In this document: piece by piece, positions 45,343 to 55,153 of the stretch
Layout of the letters: each line of letters begins with the position of its first letter
Numbering within the stretch: the stretch's first letter is position 1
Assembly: GCF_004402015.1 (NCBI RefSeq)
Contig: NZ_SOPW01000003.1
Location: 186,001-250,000 of the forward strand
From: Filobacillus milosensis
GTDB lineage: Bacteria; Bacillota; Bacilli; Bacillales; Alkalibacillaceae
DNA: 64,000 nt
Reading direction: 5' to 3'
The notes under the pieces: generated by a model
Databases searched by the model: none
What the model was told of the DNA's origin: nothing
What the model saw: the letters and a program-made list of their open reading frames with translations, nothing else
Program-made: the position numbers and the translations under genes

Positions 45343-46983
45343 ATGTGTATTTTTATAGGCGGTGCTTGGCCTTATGCCAATGGTTCTTTACATTTAGGTC
45401 ATATTTCAAGCTTGTTACCAGGGGACATTTTGGCTAGGTATTATAGAATGAAAGGTGAGAAGGTGCTATTTGTTTCTGGAAGTGATTGTAATGGTACACC
45501 TATTGCGATTAAAGCTAAACAAGAAAATGTCTCAATAAAAGAGATTTCAGATCACTATCACGAAGAATTCATTCAAGACTTCAACAAATTAGGATTCTCA
45601 TATGATACTTATTCACGAACCGATTCTAAGTTACATCATGAAGTTGTAAAGAAGATTTTTTTGAAATTATTAAATAATAATCATTTGTATAAGCAAAAGG
45701 TGGAACAATGCTATTGTGATTATTGTGCACAGTTTTTACCAGATCGATTTGTAGAAGGTATATGTCCGAGTTGTCACAAACAAGCAAGAGGTGATCAATG
45801 TGACTTCTGTTCAAAGATATTAGATCCTTTAGATTTATTAAACAAAAAGTGCAAGACCTGTGGTAATTCCCCACGAGCTAAGGAAACCGAGCATTTCTAT
45901 TTTAAGTTAAGTTCTTTTCAGTCAGACATTGAGGTTTATCTAGATGGTGTTAAAAATGATGGACAATGGCGAGATAATGCTATTCAGTTAACAGAGAGAT
46001 ATTTAAAAGAAGGTCTACATGATCGCGCAGCAACTAGAGATTTGCCTAATGGTGTGAGTGTTCCGTTTGAAGGATATGAAGATAAGAAAATTTATGTTTG
46101 GATTGAAGCTGTTTCTGGTTACTATTCTGCAAGTAAACAATGGGAGCTAGAACATAACAAAGACGCATCTTGTTTTTGGGGGAAAGATACAAAATCCTAT
46201 TACATTCATGGAAAAGATAATATTCCATTTCATTCGATTATCTGGCCGTCAATTTTATTAGGGTTTAACCAACAGCCACTACCAACATATATTGTATCTA
46301 ATGAGTATTTAACTATTGAACAGAAGAAATTATCAACGAGCAGAAATTGGGCAATTTGGGTAAAAGAAATACTCAAAAGGTATGGGGCTGACTCCGTACG
46401 ATATTTTTTAACTATTAATGCACCTGAACACCGTGATGCTGACTTCTCTTGGCGAGAATTTATTTATAGTCATAATAGTGAGTTATTAGGCGCTTATGGA
46501 AATTTTGTTAATCGAACATTAAAATTTATTGAAAAGTCATATGAAAGCCAAATACCTAAATCCGATGTGAATCATGACATTAAAGTTAGAGTAGAGGAAC
46601 TATATGAACATGTTGGCAAGCTTATTGAAAAAGCTCATTTTAAAGAAGCGTTAGAAGGGGTCTTTAATTTTATTCGTTATGCTAATAAATATTTTGATGA
46701 ACAAAAGCCTTGGATACAGGTAAATGAAGAACCTACTGAATGCAAACATACATTATTAAATTGTGTTTATATCATTGTGAATTTATCTCAATTACTCGAA
46801 CCATTTTTACCATTTTCAAGTCAAAAAATCAAAGACGTGTTAGGCCTTAGTCATTCAACGTGGGAAGAAGCGAATGTTCAAAGTACTTATATTAATGAAG
46901 TTAGGCCTTTATTTAAGAGGATAGATATAAATCAAATTGATAAAGAACTAGAGGCATTAAAGCATCAGACCTTAGAAAACTGA
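45343..46983 (+). CDS. metG: Methionyl-tRNA synthetase, zinc-containing type without C-terminal domain
   Basis: Charges tRNA-Met. It has 546 residues from ATG 45343 (7 bases after AGGGAGG; ATG 45337 touches it). The nucleotide motif is [14 protein letters not shown]. The connective domain has two zinc knuckles, with Cys pairs in CYCDYC, CPSC, CDFC and CKTC, placing it with the four-knuckle (archaeal/E. coli-like) class. The KMSKS signature is degenerate (EQKKLSTSR). It lacks a C-terminal tRNA-binding extension. It is possibly a second, alternative MetRS. Confidence 0.94.
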   Translation: MCIFIGGAWPYANGSLHLGHISSLLPGDILARYYRMKGEKVLFVSGSDCNGTPIAIKAKQENVSIKEISDHYHEEFIQDFNKLGFSYDTYSRTDSKLHHEVVKKIFLKLLNNNHLYKQKVEQCYCDYCAQFLPDRFVEGICPSCHKQARGDQCDFCSKILDPLDLLNKKCKTCGNSPRAKETEHFYFKLSSFQSDIEVYLDGVKNDGQWRDNAIQLTERYLKEGLHDRAATRDLPNGVSVPFEGYEDKKIYVWIEAVSGYYSASKQWELEHNKDASCFWGKDTKSYYIHGKDNIPFHSIIWPSILLGFNQQPLPTYIVSNEYLTIEQKKLSTSRNWAIWVKEILKRYGADSVRYFLTINAPEHRDADFSWREFIYSHNSELLGAYGNFVNRTLKFIEKSYESQIPKSDVNHDIKVRVEELYEHVGKLIEKAHFKEALEGVFNFIRYANKYFDEQKPWIQVNEEPTECKHTLLNCVYIIVNLSQLLEPFLPFSSQKIKDVLGLSHSTWEEANVQSTYINEVRPLFKRIDINQIDKELEALKHQTLEN

Positions 46984-47160
46984 ATATAAATATTTTACAG
47001 GTAGGAGAATTAAATTTATAAAAGAACTTTGAACCGCTACAAAAGCACGGTATTGCATCAAAGTATTAATTTAAATTAACTTTTCGGGCTAATATCATAC
47101 ATTATTCTCCAAACTAGGTTATAATTAATATAGAACATATTAATTTAAGAGGTGGTTCAT

Positions 47161-47511
47161 ATTAATAATTTAAACATTCAACACTATATGAACGAACATA
47201 ATTTTAAAGTTACACAGTTGACTGAAACAATTGATAAGCAAACTGTGTTAGTTAAGTCAACAAACTTCGGTAATCCTAAGAGTGATAAATTAGGTCATGT
47301 ACGTATTAAAAGAGGAAGAGAACAAAGCGAAGAATTCGAAATCATCGACTCTAATGATATTAATGCAAAAGTAGAGTTTGTTAATGATATGAATTGGATT
47401 GCAGATAAAATGAAAAATGAACTGATTTCTTTAATTCAACAAATGGGTGAAACAGCAAAACCTGTAAAAACTAATGCTACTTTAATTCGTACTAAAATTA
47501 ATCAGGACTAA
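47161..47511 (+). CDS. Protein of unknown function, possible ATT start
   Basis: A charged cytosolic protein of about 116 residues without membrane segments. No family is recognised. It contains TQLTETIDKQTVLVKSTNFG and KNELISLIQQMGE. A GTG at 47152 lies inside the ribosome site GAGGTG. ATT 47161 is 6 bases downstream of it. The first ATG (47188) has no ribosome site. The ATT is preferred on spacing but is not proven. Terminator follows. Confidence 0.65.
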   Translation: MNNLNIQHYMNEHNFKVTQLTETIDKQTVLVKSTNFGNPKSDKLGHVRIKRGREQSEEFEIIDSNDINAKVEFVNDMNWIADKMKNELISLIQQMGETAKPVKTNATLIRTKINQD

Positions 47512-47516
47512 GAATA

Positions 47517-47560
47517 AAACCGTTGAAATCGCTATTTTACAATTTCCAACGGTTTTATTT
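47517..47560 (+). terminator. Terminator after the unknown gene
   Basis: AAAACCGTTG pairs with CAACGGTTTT with a long loop, then ATTT. Confidence 0.82.
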
Positions 47561-47755
47561 GTTTACTAAATAATCAGGATGATTACTTTACAACTTATTA
47601 AAATTTGTTAACTGCTTTTAACATAAACCTTGTAAGTCACTCTTTATAAGGGTTCTTGTTTGTCATATTTAATCATGGATATTATTACCTGCTGAACCGT
47701 CATTATTATCTTGTTAATATAATTCTGAAAGTGATTATATAGGAGGAAGATAATA

Positions 47756-48346
47756 ATGAGAACAGTAATTACAGCGATTATTTTCGCGTTAACAATAGTT
47801 ACACTATCCACTACTTCTATAACTGCAGAAGAAACTACAAAATATTCAGCAAAGAGTGGAGATTCATTATGGAAAATTAGCCAAAAATATGATGTTCCAC
47901 TTGAAGCACTACAACGAACAAACAATAAGTACGATGATTATTTAAAGATTGGTGAAACCTTAACCATTCCAACGGCTGTAAGTAATATTGATAAAGGTTT
48001 ACTTGCTCGCTTAGTCCAGGCTGAAGCGAAGGGTGAATCTTATGCAGGTAAAGTTGCAGTTGCTACAGTTGTATTAAACAGAGTGGACAGCAATCAATTT
48101 CCTAACTCAGTAAAAGAAGTTATTTATGAAAAAGCAGGTGGCCATTATGCATTTACTCCTGTTAAAAATGGTCAAATCAAATTGCCTGCTAGTCAAGAAG
48201 CTAAGCAAGCAGTAGAGGAAGCATTAGAGTTTAGAGGGAAAGGTAATGGATCACTATATTTTTATAATCCAGCTACCTCCACAAGCTCATGGGTCTTCTC
48301 TAGAGAAACAACAATAACTATTGGAAAGCATAGATTCGCAAAGTAA
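47756..48346 (+). CDS. LysM + SleB-type cell-wall hydrolase
   Basis: A 196-residue secreted hydrolase. The signal peptide ends near residue 24 (SITAEE). The LysM domain has YSAKSGDSLWKISQKYDVP, and the Hydrolase_2 (SleB/CwlJ) domain contains LVQAEAKGESYAGKVAVATV and VVLNRVDSNQFPNSV. Such proteins lyse spore cortex or wall. ATG 47756 behind AGGAGGA. Terminator at 48355. Confidence 0.92.
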   Translation: MRTVITAIIFALTIVTLSTTSITAEETTKYSAKSGDSLWKISQKYDVPLEALQRTNNKYDDYLKIGETLTIPTAVSNIDKGLLARLVQAEAKGESYAGKVAVATVVLNRVDSNQFPNSVKEVIYEKAGGHYAFTPVKNGQIKLPASQEAKQAVEEALEFRGKGNGSLYFYNPATSTSSWVFSRETTITIGKHRFAK

Positions 48347-48354
48347 ATAATTAG

Positions 48355-48386
48355 AGTCACAGTTTTTAACACTGTGACTTTTTTTA
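48355..48386 (+). terminator. Terminator after the SleB-like gene
   Basis: AGTCACAGT pairs with ACTGTGACT, then seven T. Confidence 0.93.
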
Positions 48387-48618
48387 TGTCCATTTACTAA
48401 TTCTGTCATTAGAAATTAGCAGGAAAAAAAGCAATGAAAAGCAAGATAAACAGTTTAAGAACAAAGAGTAATGGTAGTCATTTTTTTAAAAATAAAACAA
48501 GTATATCAAATTCCCTTCTTTAAAAAAGGGGATTTTAAATAAAATTTCAAACGGATATTTGGTATTTTATGTTAATATGTATTTACAGTATAAATACTAA
48601 GTATAATGGAGTAATTTA

Positions 48619-49284
48619 ATGATTAAAGCAATATTTTTTGATTTAGATGGTACACTATTAAATCGTGAACGTACACTTGAGTTATTCGTTGAATATCAAT
48701 ACAACCAGTTCATCTCACCATTAGAAGTTGTTTCAAAAGATGATTACATAACAAAATTTATTGAATTAGATGACCGTGGTTATGTTTGGAAAGATAAAGT
48801 TTATCAACAATTAATGAAACACTTTAATATCTCTGCGCTTACTTGGCAAAGTTTGCTTAAAGATTACTTAAATAACTTTAAAGATTGTTGCACACCTTTT
48901 CCAGGTCTTATGCAAACCATTAAAAATTTAAAGTCTAATAATTTGGTTCTTGGAATTATTACAAATGGCAGGGGCCAATTCCAAATGGATAACATTAAAG
49001 CCTTAGGAATTGAAGACTACTTCGACACGATATTGATTTCAGAATGGGAAGGTATGAAAAAACCTGATGAAAGACTATTTAGAAAGGCTTTAGATCGACA
49101 TCATTTGTCTGCGGGTGAATGTATTTTTGTAGGAGATCACCCAGATAAAGATATTAAGGCTTCAAACCACATTGGTATGATAAGTGTTTGGAAGGAAGAC
49201 TGCTATTACGGCAAAGCAGATGCCGATTTTATCATTAAAGATTTAGTCGAGATTATAGACATAATAGATAAAATTAATCCCTAA
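48619..49284 (+). CDS. HAD-superfamily hydrolase
   Basis: A 221-residue phosphatase-fold protein. Motif I is FFDLDGTLLNRE, motif II LGIITNGRGQFQ, motif III the Lys in GMKKPDERLF, and motif IV FVGDHPDKDIKAS. The cap domain is helical (residues about 20-85). Substrate unknown. ATG 48619 behind AATGGAG. It precedes a lipoprotein gene by 15 bases. Confidence 0.92.
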   Translation: MIKAIFFDLDGTLLNRERTLELFVEYQYNQFISPLEVVSKDDYITKFIELDDRGYVWKDKVYQQLMKHFNISALTWQSLLKDYLNNFKDCCTPFPGLMQTIKNLKSNNLVLGIITNGRGQFQMDNIKALGIEDYFDTILISEWEGMKKPDERLFRKALDRHHLSAGECIFVGDHPDKDIKASNHIGMISVWKEDCYYGKADADFIIKDLVEIIDIIDKINP

Positions 49285-49299
49285 GAGAGGTTTGATTAC

Positions 49300-49752
49300 A
49301 TGAAAAAAACCTTAATTTTAGTAATATCGCTATTAATTCTAACTGCATGCTCAAGTGAAGAAGATATAGTGATTGATAACAAAACGTCATTTAAAAGACT
49401 AGTTGTACAAAAAGTAATAAATAATAGCTCATCAACTGATTTATCTAAAACGGTTGAGGATACAGAAACCATTCAAGAAATATTAAATCTAGTAGAAGAG
49501 CTTGAAGTAGAAAGGTCTAATAATGATGACATATTTAAATTGATAAAATCTAAAGACACTTATATATTAGGGTTTTATAATGAACAATATCATTTTACAG
49601 ATCATTTCCCTTATAGTTTTTATGTAACAGAAAACGGTACGTTCATATTTTTACAACGTCGAGTTGACGAATCGTGGACTCCGCGGATTTCATTAAAACA
49701 ACATAAAGACCTATTAGATGAAATGCTTGAGATTGCAGAAGTAGACTTCTAG
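49300..49752 (+). CDS. Lipoprotein of unknown function
   Basis: A 150-residue protein with a lipobox (LLILTACSSEE). The mature part is acidic, with TVEDTETIQEILNLVEELEVE and a C-terminal LDEMLEIAEVDF. No recognised family. It sits between the HAD gene and a FAD oxidoreductase, each separated by under 30 bases, so it is likely one operon. Confidence 0.78.
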   Translation: MKKTLILVISLLILTACSSEEDIVIDNKTSFKRLVVQKVINNSSSTDLSKTVEDTETIQEILNLVEELEVERSNNDDIFKLIKSKDTYILGFYNEQYHFTDHFPYSFYVTENGTFIFLQRRVDESWTPRISLKQHKDLLDEMLEIAEVDF

Positions 49753-49778
49753 ATACAAAGTTAAGGAGAAGAGAAATA

Positions 49779-51263
49779 TTGAATTGGTTAAAACAAAACT
49801 ATAATTTAAAGCTTATCTCTCTATTGGCAATCGTGGTTTACGGTGCTGCGTTTGCTCTTTCAATCTATATAAATCAAACAGAAGACAAATTGTTAATCCA
49901 TGATGTGAGTCGATTATTTCCAGATCGGGTCTATGAAATAGTAGAAGGAGAAGAAGAAGCGGCCTTGGTTGAAGCGGTTAAGGCGGCTAAAGAAAATAAT
50001 TTAAAGATATCAATTGGTGGGGCCCGGCATAGTCAGGGTGGACATGCATTCTATCAAGACTCTGTGTTTTTAGATATGTCTAATTATAATAAAATCCTTA
50101 AATTAGATGAAAAAGAAAAAACCATTAAGGTCCAAAGTGGTGTGACTTGGGAACAAATACAAGATTACATAAATCCACACGGGTTAGCCATAAAGGTTAT
50201 GCAATCATCTAATGTTTTTACTGTAGGTGGGTCATTAAGCTCGAATGTTCATGGACGAGATCCACAATACGGACCTCTAATTGAAACCGTTAAATCATTT
50301 CGATTACTTAAAGCTGACGGAAATGTCATTAATGTGAGCAGAAACGAGAATGAAGAATTATTTGAGTTAGTTATTGGTGGTTATGGATTATTTGGTGTAA
50401 TTCTAGATGTCACTTTAGAATTAACGGACAATGAAATCTACGTATCACAAACTGAAAAGATAAATTATAAAGATTATCCCGAATACATAATAAAACAAAT
50501 CGCCAACAATGACGATGTTGGTTTGCATTTTGCCCGATTAGCTGCAACACCTGATGATTTACTGAATGATATGTATATGACAACGTATCGTACAATCGAT
50601 AAAGGTGATGATCGGTATCCAACTAATGAAGATGACTATGAAGAACTTGTCGAGTTAAATGAAGAACAAAATGTTTTAAGGGATAAATTCTTCTTTGGTT
50701 TATCAAGAAAGTATGATTGGGCAAAGAATTTAGTATGGGATCTGCAGCAGAAATTATATGCAGAAAAAGAAGAGGGGGAGGTTGTGTCTCGAAATAATGC
50801 AATGAGACCTCCGATTGAATTCCTGGAATATGATTCAGATAAAGATACTGATATTCTCCAAGAATATTTTATCCCAGTTGACCATTTTGAGGAGTTTGTA
50901 GATGGTCTTAGAAAGATTGTAAAGGAAGATGACTTAAATTTAATGAATGTAACAGTTCGTTACACACCTAAACATAATGAAGGTTACCTTACTTATGCTA
51001 AAGAAGATACTCTGGCATTAGTACTTCTATTTAATCATGAATTATCAGATGAAGGGATTGCTCATATGAAACTATCAACTCAAAAAATTGTTAATCAGGC
51101 TCTTGAATTGAATGGTAGATACTATTTGACCTATCAGTTATTTCCTTCTCAAGATCAAATTCGTAAAGCCTATCCTAAAATCGAATCGTTTTTTAAACGC
51201 AAACTGGAATATGATCCGAACGAACGCTTTATGAATAATTTCTATGAAAGGTACGCTAAATAA
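49779..51263 (+). CDS. FAD-binding oxidoreductase (PCMH type, YitY-like), membrane-anchored
   Basis: A 494-residue flavoprotein with one N-terminal membrane helix (about 12-30). The FAD-binding loop ISIGGARHSQGGHAF and VFTVGGSLSSNVHGRD are typical of the vanillyl-alcohol-oxidase fold, near the sugar/aldonolactone oxidases. The C-terminal YDPNERFMNNFY is conserved. The substrate is not known. It starts at TTG 49779 behind AAGGAGAAG. It nearly overlaps the next gene. Confidence 0.88.
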   Translation: MNWLKQNYNLKLISLLAIVVYGAAFALSIYINQTEDKLLIHDVSRLFPDRVYEIVEGEEEAALVEAVKAAKENNLKISIGGARHSQGGHAFYQDSVFLDMSNYNKILKLDEKEKTIKVQSGVTWEQIQDYINPHGLAIKVMQSSNVFTVGGSLSSNVHGRDPQYGPLIETVKSFRLLKADGNVINVSRNENEELFELVIGGYGLFGVILDVTLELTDNEIYVSQTEKINYKDYPEYIIKQIANNDDVGLHFARLAATPDDLLNDMYMTTYRTIDKGDDRYPTNEDDYEELVELNEEQNVLRDKFFFGLSRKYDWAKNLVWDLQQKLYAEKEEGEVVSRNNAMRPPIEFLEYDSDKDTDILQEYFIPVDHFEEFVDGLRKIVKEDDLNLMNVTVRYTPKHNEGYLTYAKEDTLALVLLFNHELSDEGIAHMKLSTQKIVNQALELNGRYYLTYQLFPSQDQIRKAYPKIESFFKRKLEYDPNERFMNNFYERYAK

Positions 51264-51264
51264 G

Positions 51265-51810
51265 ATGCTTAAATGGATAGTTATTTCTCAAAGTCTATTA
51301 TTATTTGGTACTGGGTTGGTTTTTCCTTTTTATATTATTTTCTTAAGTGAAGTTGGAGGTAATTTTTCTGAGTTCGGCATAGCTTATGGTATTTTCACCA
51401 TTAGTTCTGCTTTAGTCCATCATTGGGTAGGCAGACGGTCAGACAAAGTAGGCAGAAAATCATTTTTGCTTATAAATACATGGGGAAGTGCACTGATTTA
51501 TTTAACATTTCCAATAATAACAAGCATCGGACAAGTTTATATCATACAGGTTCTATTAGGTATATTGGGTGCTATGCAAAAAACAAGTGAAAAAGCCATT
51601 GTTGCTGATTTTACTGATGGAGAATCACGGGGTAAGAAAATAGGCTCTTACCACTTTTGGGTCTCTTTATTCTCAGGATTCGCGGTAATAGTCGGTGGAT
51701 TTTTAATTGATTTATTAACTGTGGATATCATTTTTTATTTTGGATCAATTATTTTATTTGTTAGTGGGTGGTTTATTTTATTTATAAATGAATCTAGAGA
51801 TGTTAATTAA
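51265..51810 (+). CDS. Half-size MFS protein (about six membrane helices)
   Basis: A 181-residue membrane protein from ATG 51265 (frame open from 51244). It contains the MFS loop 2-3 signature GRRSDKVGRKSFLL and six hydrophobic segments, then stops; no second half lies downstream. It may be a truncated gene, or a short MFS-like protein as seen in some Bacillaceae. It is closely linked to the FAD oxidoreductase gene (1 base apart). Confidence 0.8.
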   Translation: MLKWIVISQSLLLFGTGLVFPFYIIFLSEVGGNFSEFGIAYGIFTISSALVHHWVGRRSDKVGRKSFLLINTWGSALIYLTFPIITSIGQVYIIQVLLGILGAMQKTSEKAIVADFTDGESRGKKIGSYHFWVSLFSGFAVIVGGFLIDLLTVDIIFYFGSIILFVSGWFILFINESRDVN

Positions 51811-51830
51811 GAGCCTTGAATCCAGCTCTC

Positions 51831-52502
51831 TTAGAAATTCTGTTCAGAATACACATTTAAATTTAAATCTTTATCTCTGACTGTAGCAAGAAAGATTCCA
51901 TCAGTATGATCGAAGCCTTTTTGTTTAAGTTCATTCTCTAACCATGCTACATCCTTATTTAAAGAGTCAAGATGGTTGTGTTGTATTTTACCTTCAATAA
52001 TAACAATGATGGGTAAGCCAGGATCAGAAACGTCTATATCGAGATGACTGGGAGTCACAAACGTTTTATCTTTTTTAGGGAGTATACTAATTTCACCATT
52101 AGGTTCTAATAAAGCGTAATCTATGTCACTGATATCAAAATATCCAGCTGTTCTTATTGTAGATAATAGTTCCATAAGAGTGTAACGGCTTTTCTTTAGA
52201 TTATGCGACATAATTTTACCATGCTTAATTAAATAAGTTGAATCTCCAATTAGATATTTATTTAATTTATTTATGAGCGTAAGTTTAGAAATTGTTAAAT
52301 AAAGAATAATAACAGTTATACCACCGGCTAATCCTTGAGAAATTCCCTTTACGTCTATGGAACCAAATAACACATATGCAAGAAAAAATATAGCTCCGAA
52401 GTCATGAGCCGTCAATTGAGCTAGAGCGGATTTCCCTAATAAACGTACACCAGTAACATAAACAATAAAAAGTAATGTAATTTCAGCAATTAATCCAAGC
52501 AT
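51831..52502 (-). CDS. DUF421-family membrane protein (YetF-like)
   Basis: A 223-residue protein. Three N-terminal membrane helices (YVTGVRLLGKSALAQLTAHDFG is diagnostic) are followed by a cytosolic DUF421 domain with DSTYLIKHGKIM, GYFDISDIDYALLEPNGEISILPK (split family signature) and a C-terminal tail. Relatives are spore-membrane or germination proteins in Bacillus. The chosen start is ATG 52502 behind AGGGTG; the longer frame from 52559 lacks a site. Confidence 0.88.
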   Translation of the reverse strand: MLGLIAEITLLFIVYVTGVRLLGKSALAQLTAHDFGAIFFLAYVLFGSIDVKGISQGLAGGITVIILYLTISKLTLINKLNKYLIGDSTYLIKHGKIMSHNLKKSRYTLMELLSTIRTAGYFDISDIDYALLEPNGEISILPKKDKTFVTPSHLDIDVSDPGLPIIVIIEGKIQHNHLDSLNKDVAWLENELKQKGFDHTDGIFLATVRDKDLNLNVYSEQNF

Positions 52503-52733
52503 ATACGACACCCTATAAATTAGTCTAAGTTTTAGTATGTTGAATAAGTGTATCGTCATACATAAGATCAGAATGAGAAAAGGGAAGGGAGGGCCCGAAG
52601 AATATTTCTAACATTAGATATACATAATTGACTCGTAACCAAACACTAAGATTGAATATTAGTCAAAGACCATTTAAAATCTGTATAGAGACAAAAATAC
52701 TATTTTAAATTACAATATTGGGAGTTGTATATC

Positions 52734-53075
52734 ATGGCTGAACTTATTGAAAGTAAAGAACAGTTTAATCAATTAATAACGAAAGAACAACCTGTTGTGT
52801 TTAAGTTTTCTGGAGACTGGTGTCCTGATTGTAAACGTATGGACTTTTTTATTGGTAGTGTTCTAGACAAATTTGAAGAGTTTCCTTTCTATGAAATAGA
52901 TAAAGACCAATTTCCAGAGCTTGCTGAAGAATATCAAGTGATGGGGATTCCAAGTCTATTGGTATTTAAAGAAGGAGAAAAAGTTGGTCATTTGCATAGT
53001 GCATATGCTAAAACGCCTGATGAGGTAACTGAATACCTTGAAGATTATTTCAAAAAAATAACTTCAACGAAATAA
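52734..53075 (+). CDS. Thioredoxin-family protein (WCPDC)
   Basis: A 113-residue thioredoxin-fold protein with the redox motif FSGDWCPDCKRMD and the cis-Pro in VMGIPSLLVF. It is cytosolic and close to Bacillus YdbP/YtpP-type thioredoxin-like proteins; the CPDC motif differs from classic CGPC. ATG 52734 behind GGGAG. Terminator follows. Confidence 0.9.
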   Translation: MAELIESKEQFNQLITKEQPVVFKFSGDWCPDCKRMDFFIGSVLDKFEEFPFYEIDKDQFPELAEEYQVMGIPSLLVFKEGEKVGHLHSAYAKTPDEVTEYLEDYFKKITSTK

Positions 53076-53077
53076 GT

Positions 53078-53109
53078 AAAAAAGCATCCAGTTATTTGGA
53101 TGCTTTTTT
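53078..53109 (+). terminator. Terminator after the thioredoxin-like gene
   Basis: AAAAAAGCATCCA pairs with TGGATGCTTTTTT. Confidence 0.93.
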
Positions 53110-53145
53110 CACTGGAAAATTTCGTGCATGAGGCAACTTGTTAAT

Positions 53146-53601
53146 TTATGTTTTATCTTCATCATGAGTATCTGAATCGTTAATATTATCTAATGAGTTG
53201 TCTTCCGAAAATTCTGTTTGTAAGTTTCGATGATTTACAGAAGGTCTTTCCTCGGTTTCCATTTCGTTATATTCAGATTTAACCCACTTATGAAAGAAAT
53301 ATTCAAAAACTGTTAATCCCGCACTAGAAATGAGTGAAGCAGTTAATAAATCTCCTCCATAGGTCAGCATATCAAGCATGAAATAGATCACAACAAAAGC
53401 CAATACGAAATCAGTTGCTGTTGCAATAGTGTTATTCGTTCTCGGTAAGATAAAAGCATCCCCAATATAAGAAATAAGAGTGAGTGCAATACTGATTAAT
53501 AGTACATTATTAAACGCTACATCATAACCGAAGCCCAGAATTAAATATAGCAAAACAAAGCATGCAACAAATTTAGTTAAAATTAGCTTAAAATGATTCA
53601 T
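53146..53601 (-). CDS. DUF2512 (YndM-like) membrane protein
   Basis: A 151-residue protein with four hydrophobic helices in residues 5-100 (ILTKFVACFVLLYLILGFGYDV near the start, and SYIGDAFILPRTNNTIAT), then a polar acidic tail. Matches the DUF2512/YndM family of spore formers. ATG 53601 behind AAGGAGG. Confidence 0.85.
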   Translation of the reverse strand: MNHFKLILTKFVACFVLLYLILGFGYDVAFNNVLLISIALTLISYIGDAFILPRTNNTIATATDFVLAFVVIYFMLDMLTYGGDLLTASLISSAGLTVFEYFFHKWVKSEYNEMETEERPSVNHRNLQTEFSEDNSLDNINDSDTHDEDKT

Positions 53602-53926
53602 CGTTATTTTCCTCCTTTCTTTATTGATTAGTATGGCTATATTAATGAATATTATTTATTTAATGATGGTGAAAGAAGGAAGTTAGATAATGATATATCA
53701 CGGTCTTGAGATTAACTTTTCAAAAAAATTGAACATCCATTTCACAAATATAAATAATATATTACGCCTTTTTTTAAAAAAATTACTTCTGCCTGAACCA
53801 TAATTTTTATGGAAACTTTGAAATAGCTTCATATGATTAACAACTTTGATGAAGTAGTTGATTCCCTAAAAATGAATCCAGAAGTATTACCATACTAATT
53901 TTGAATTATTATTCAAATTACATTAG
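53602..53926. other. Intergenic region without recognised gene
   Basis: About 325 bases of AT-rich DNA upstream of the minus-strand DUF2512 gene. It holds one 21-codon frame (53833-53898) without a good ribosome site. Nothing else can be supported. Confidence 0.6.
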
Positions 53927-53968
53927 AAAAAAGAGCTGACTAAAGATTGAATTTAGTCAGCTCTTTTT
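53927..53968. terminator. Bidirectional terminator
   Basis: AAAAAAGAGCTGACTAAA pairs with TTTAGTCAGCTCTTTTT. In the minus direction it ends the YVTN lipoprotein gene. Confidence 0.92.
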
Positions 53969-53970
53969 AT

Positions 53971-54978
53971 TTAACAGCTTCCGCCAATTCCAGGTAGCGC
54001 TTTTATTTGTATTCCATGTGGAGCATCACCAACGGTAATTTCTTCCACAATTTCATTTGTCTCCATGTTTAATACAGCAACTTTATTCGTGCCATTTAAA
54101 GTGATATATGCTTTTGTTTGTTTACGATTAAATGAAATGTGTTTAGGCGTTGATATATTGTCTAATTTCTTAATTATCTTCTGATTGTCTAAATCATAGA
54201 TGGTAATACTTTTGCCTTCCATATTTGTTGAAATTAGTTTAGAACCATCTTCAGTGATAACAAAGTCTGTAACACCTTCTCCAACTTTAAATTGAGCTAC
54301 TTTTTCTCCATTTGGTATATCAAAAACTTCAACTTGTTCACTAGTGGCAACATATAATTGATTTCCATTATTATTCGTTTTTATAACTCTAGGTGTAGAT
54401 GAAGTTTCAAATGTTTTAGTAAGTTTATTATTTTCCACTAAATATACACGATTGTTCTCATGATCACTTACGATAAGTTGATCACCGTTTAAATATGGAT
54501 AATTAGTTTTAGCACCTTTTCCAAGATCAATTTGGTTAACAACTTTTTCTTGCTCAGTATTAATCACATAGACGTATTGATCGCCAACTGTTGTGACATA
54601 TAACGTTTTATTGTTAGGAGTTATAGCTATTCCATGCGGAAGTGGTCCAACCTCAATTTCTTTGGTCATTTTTAATGATTGTGTATTGATGATTCCGACT
54701 GTACTACTGTTTTGGTTAGCGACATATGCGCGTCGCATCGTACTAGAAAAAACTAAGTTGGCAGGTTTTTCACCTGTTTCAATTTCTCCAACAACCTTAC
54801 TTGAACGAATGTCTATTATTGATATCTTATTATCTGCTTCGCTAGGTACATAAAATTGAACACTCGTTAATTGACTTGCTTTATTCTGCTCATCGATTTC
54901 ATCCTGTGTCACCATCGCACAACCTGCTAGGGAACATGAAATGAATATAAGGGCAATAATTAATAAGTTATGCTTCAT
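53971..54978 (-). CDS. YVTN/YncE-type beta-propeller lipoprotein
   Basis: A 335-residue surface lipoprotein (lipobox SLAGCAMV). The mature part is a seven-bladed propeller built of YVTN-type repeats (RRAYVANQNSSTVGIINT, TLYVTTVGDQYVYVIN). It ends in GIGGSC with a C-terminal Cys. Function unknown; the family binds varied ligands. It is divergent from the sulfur operon at 55154. Confidence 0.9.
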   Translation of the reverse strand: MKHNLLIIALIFISCSLAGCAMVTQDEIDEQNKASQLTSVQFYVPSEADNKISIIDIRSSKVVGEIETGEKPANLVFSSTMRRAYVANQNSSTVGIINTQSLKMTKEIEVGPLPHGIAITPNNKTLYVTTVGDQYVYVINTEQEKVVNQIDLGKGAKTNYPYLNGDQLIVSDHENNRVYLVENNKLTKTFETSSTPRVIKTNNNGNQLYVATSEQVEVFDIPNGEKVAQFKVGEGVTDFVITEDGSKLISTNMEGKSITIYDLDNQKIIKKLDNISTPKHISFNRKQTKAYITLNGTNKVAVLNMETNEIVEEITVGDAPHGIQIKALPGIGGSC

Positions 54979-55153
54979 TTCCGTCTCGCTCCTTGTGTAA
55001 ATTTAACCATTTTTAATTGTAACACATATATATTATAATATGCTTAATAAATCTTATCAGATTACTTGGAATTAATCCATTGTAATTTTATCGGATTAAT
55101 GATAGTATAATTTTCGGTGGATAACAACAAGAAAATTAGGGGGAAATTAAATT

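Noticed and set aside
53833-53898. 21-codon frame (MINNFDEVVDSLKMNPEVLPY)
   Set aside because: No ribosome site, very short, no family recognised; could be a remnant but cannot be supported.
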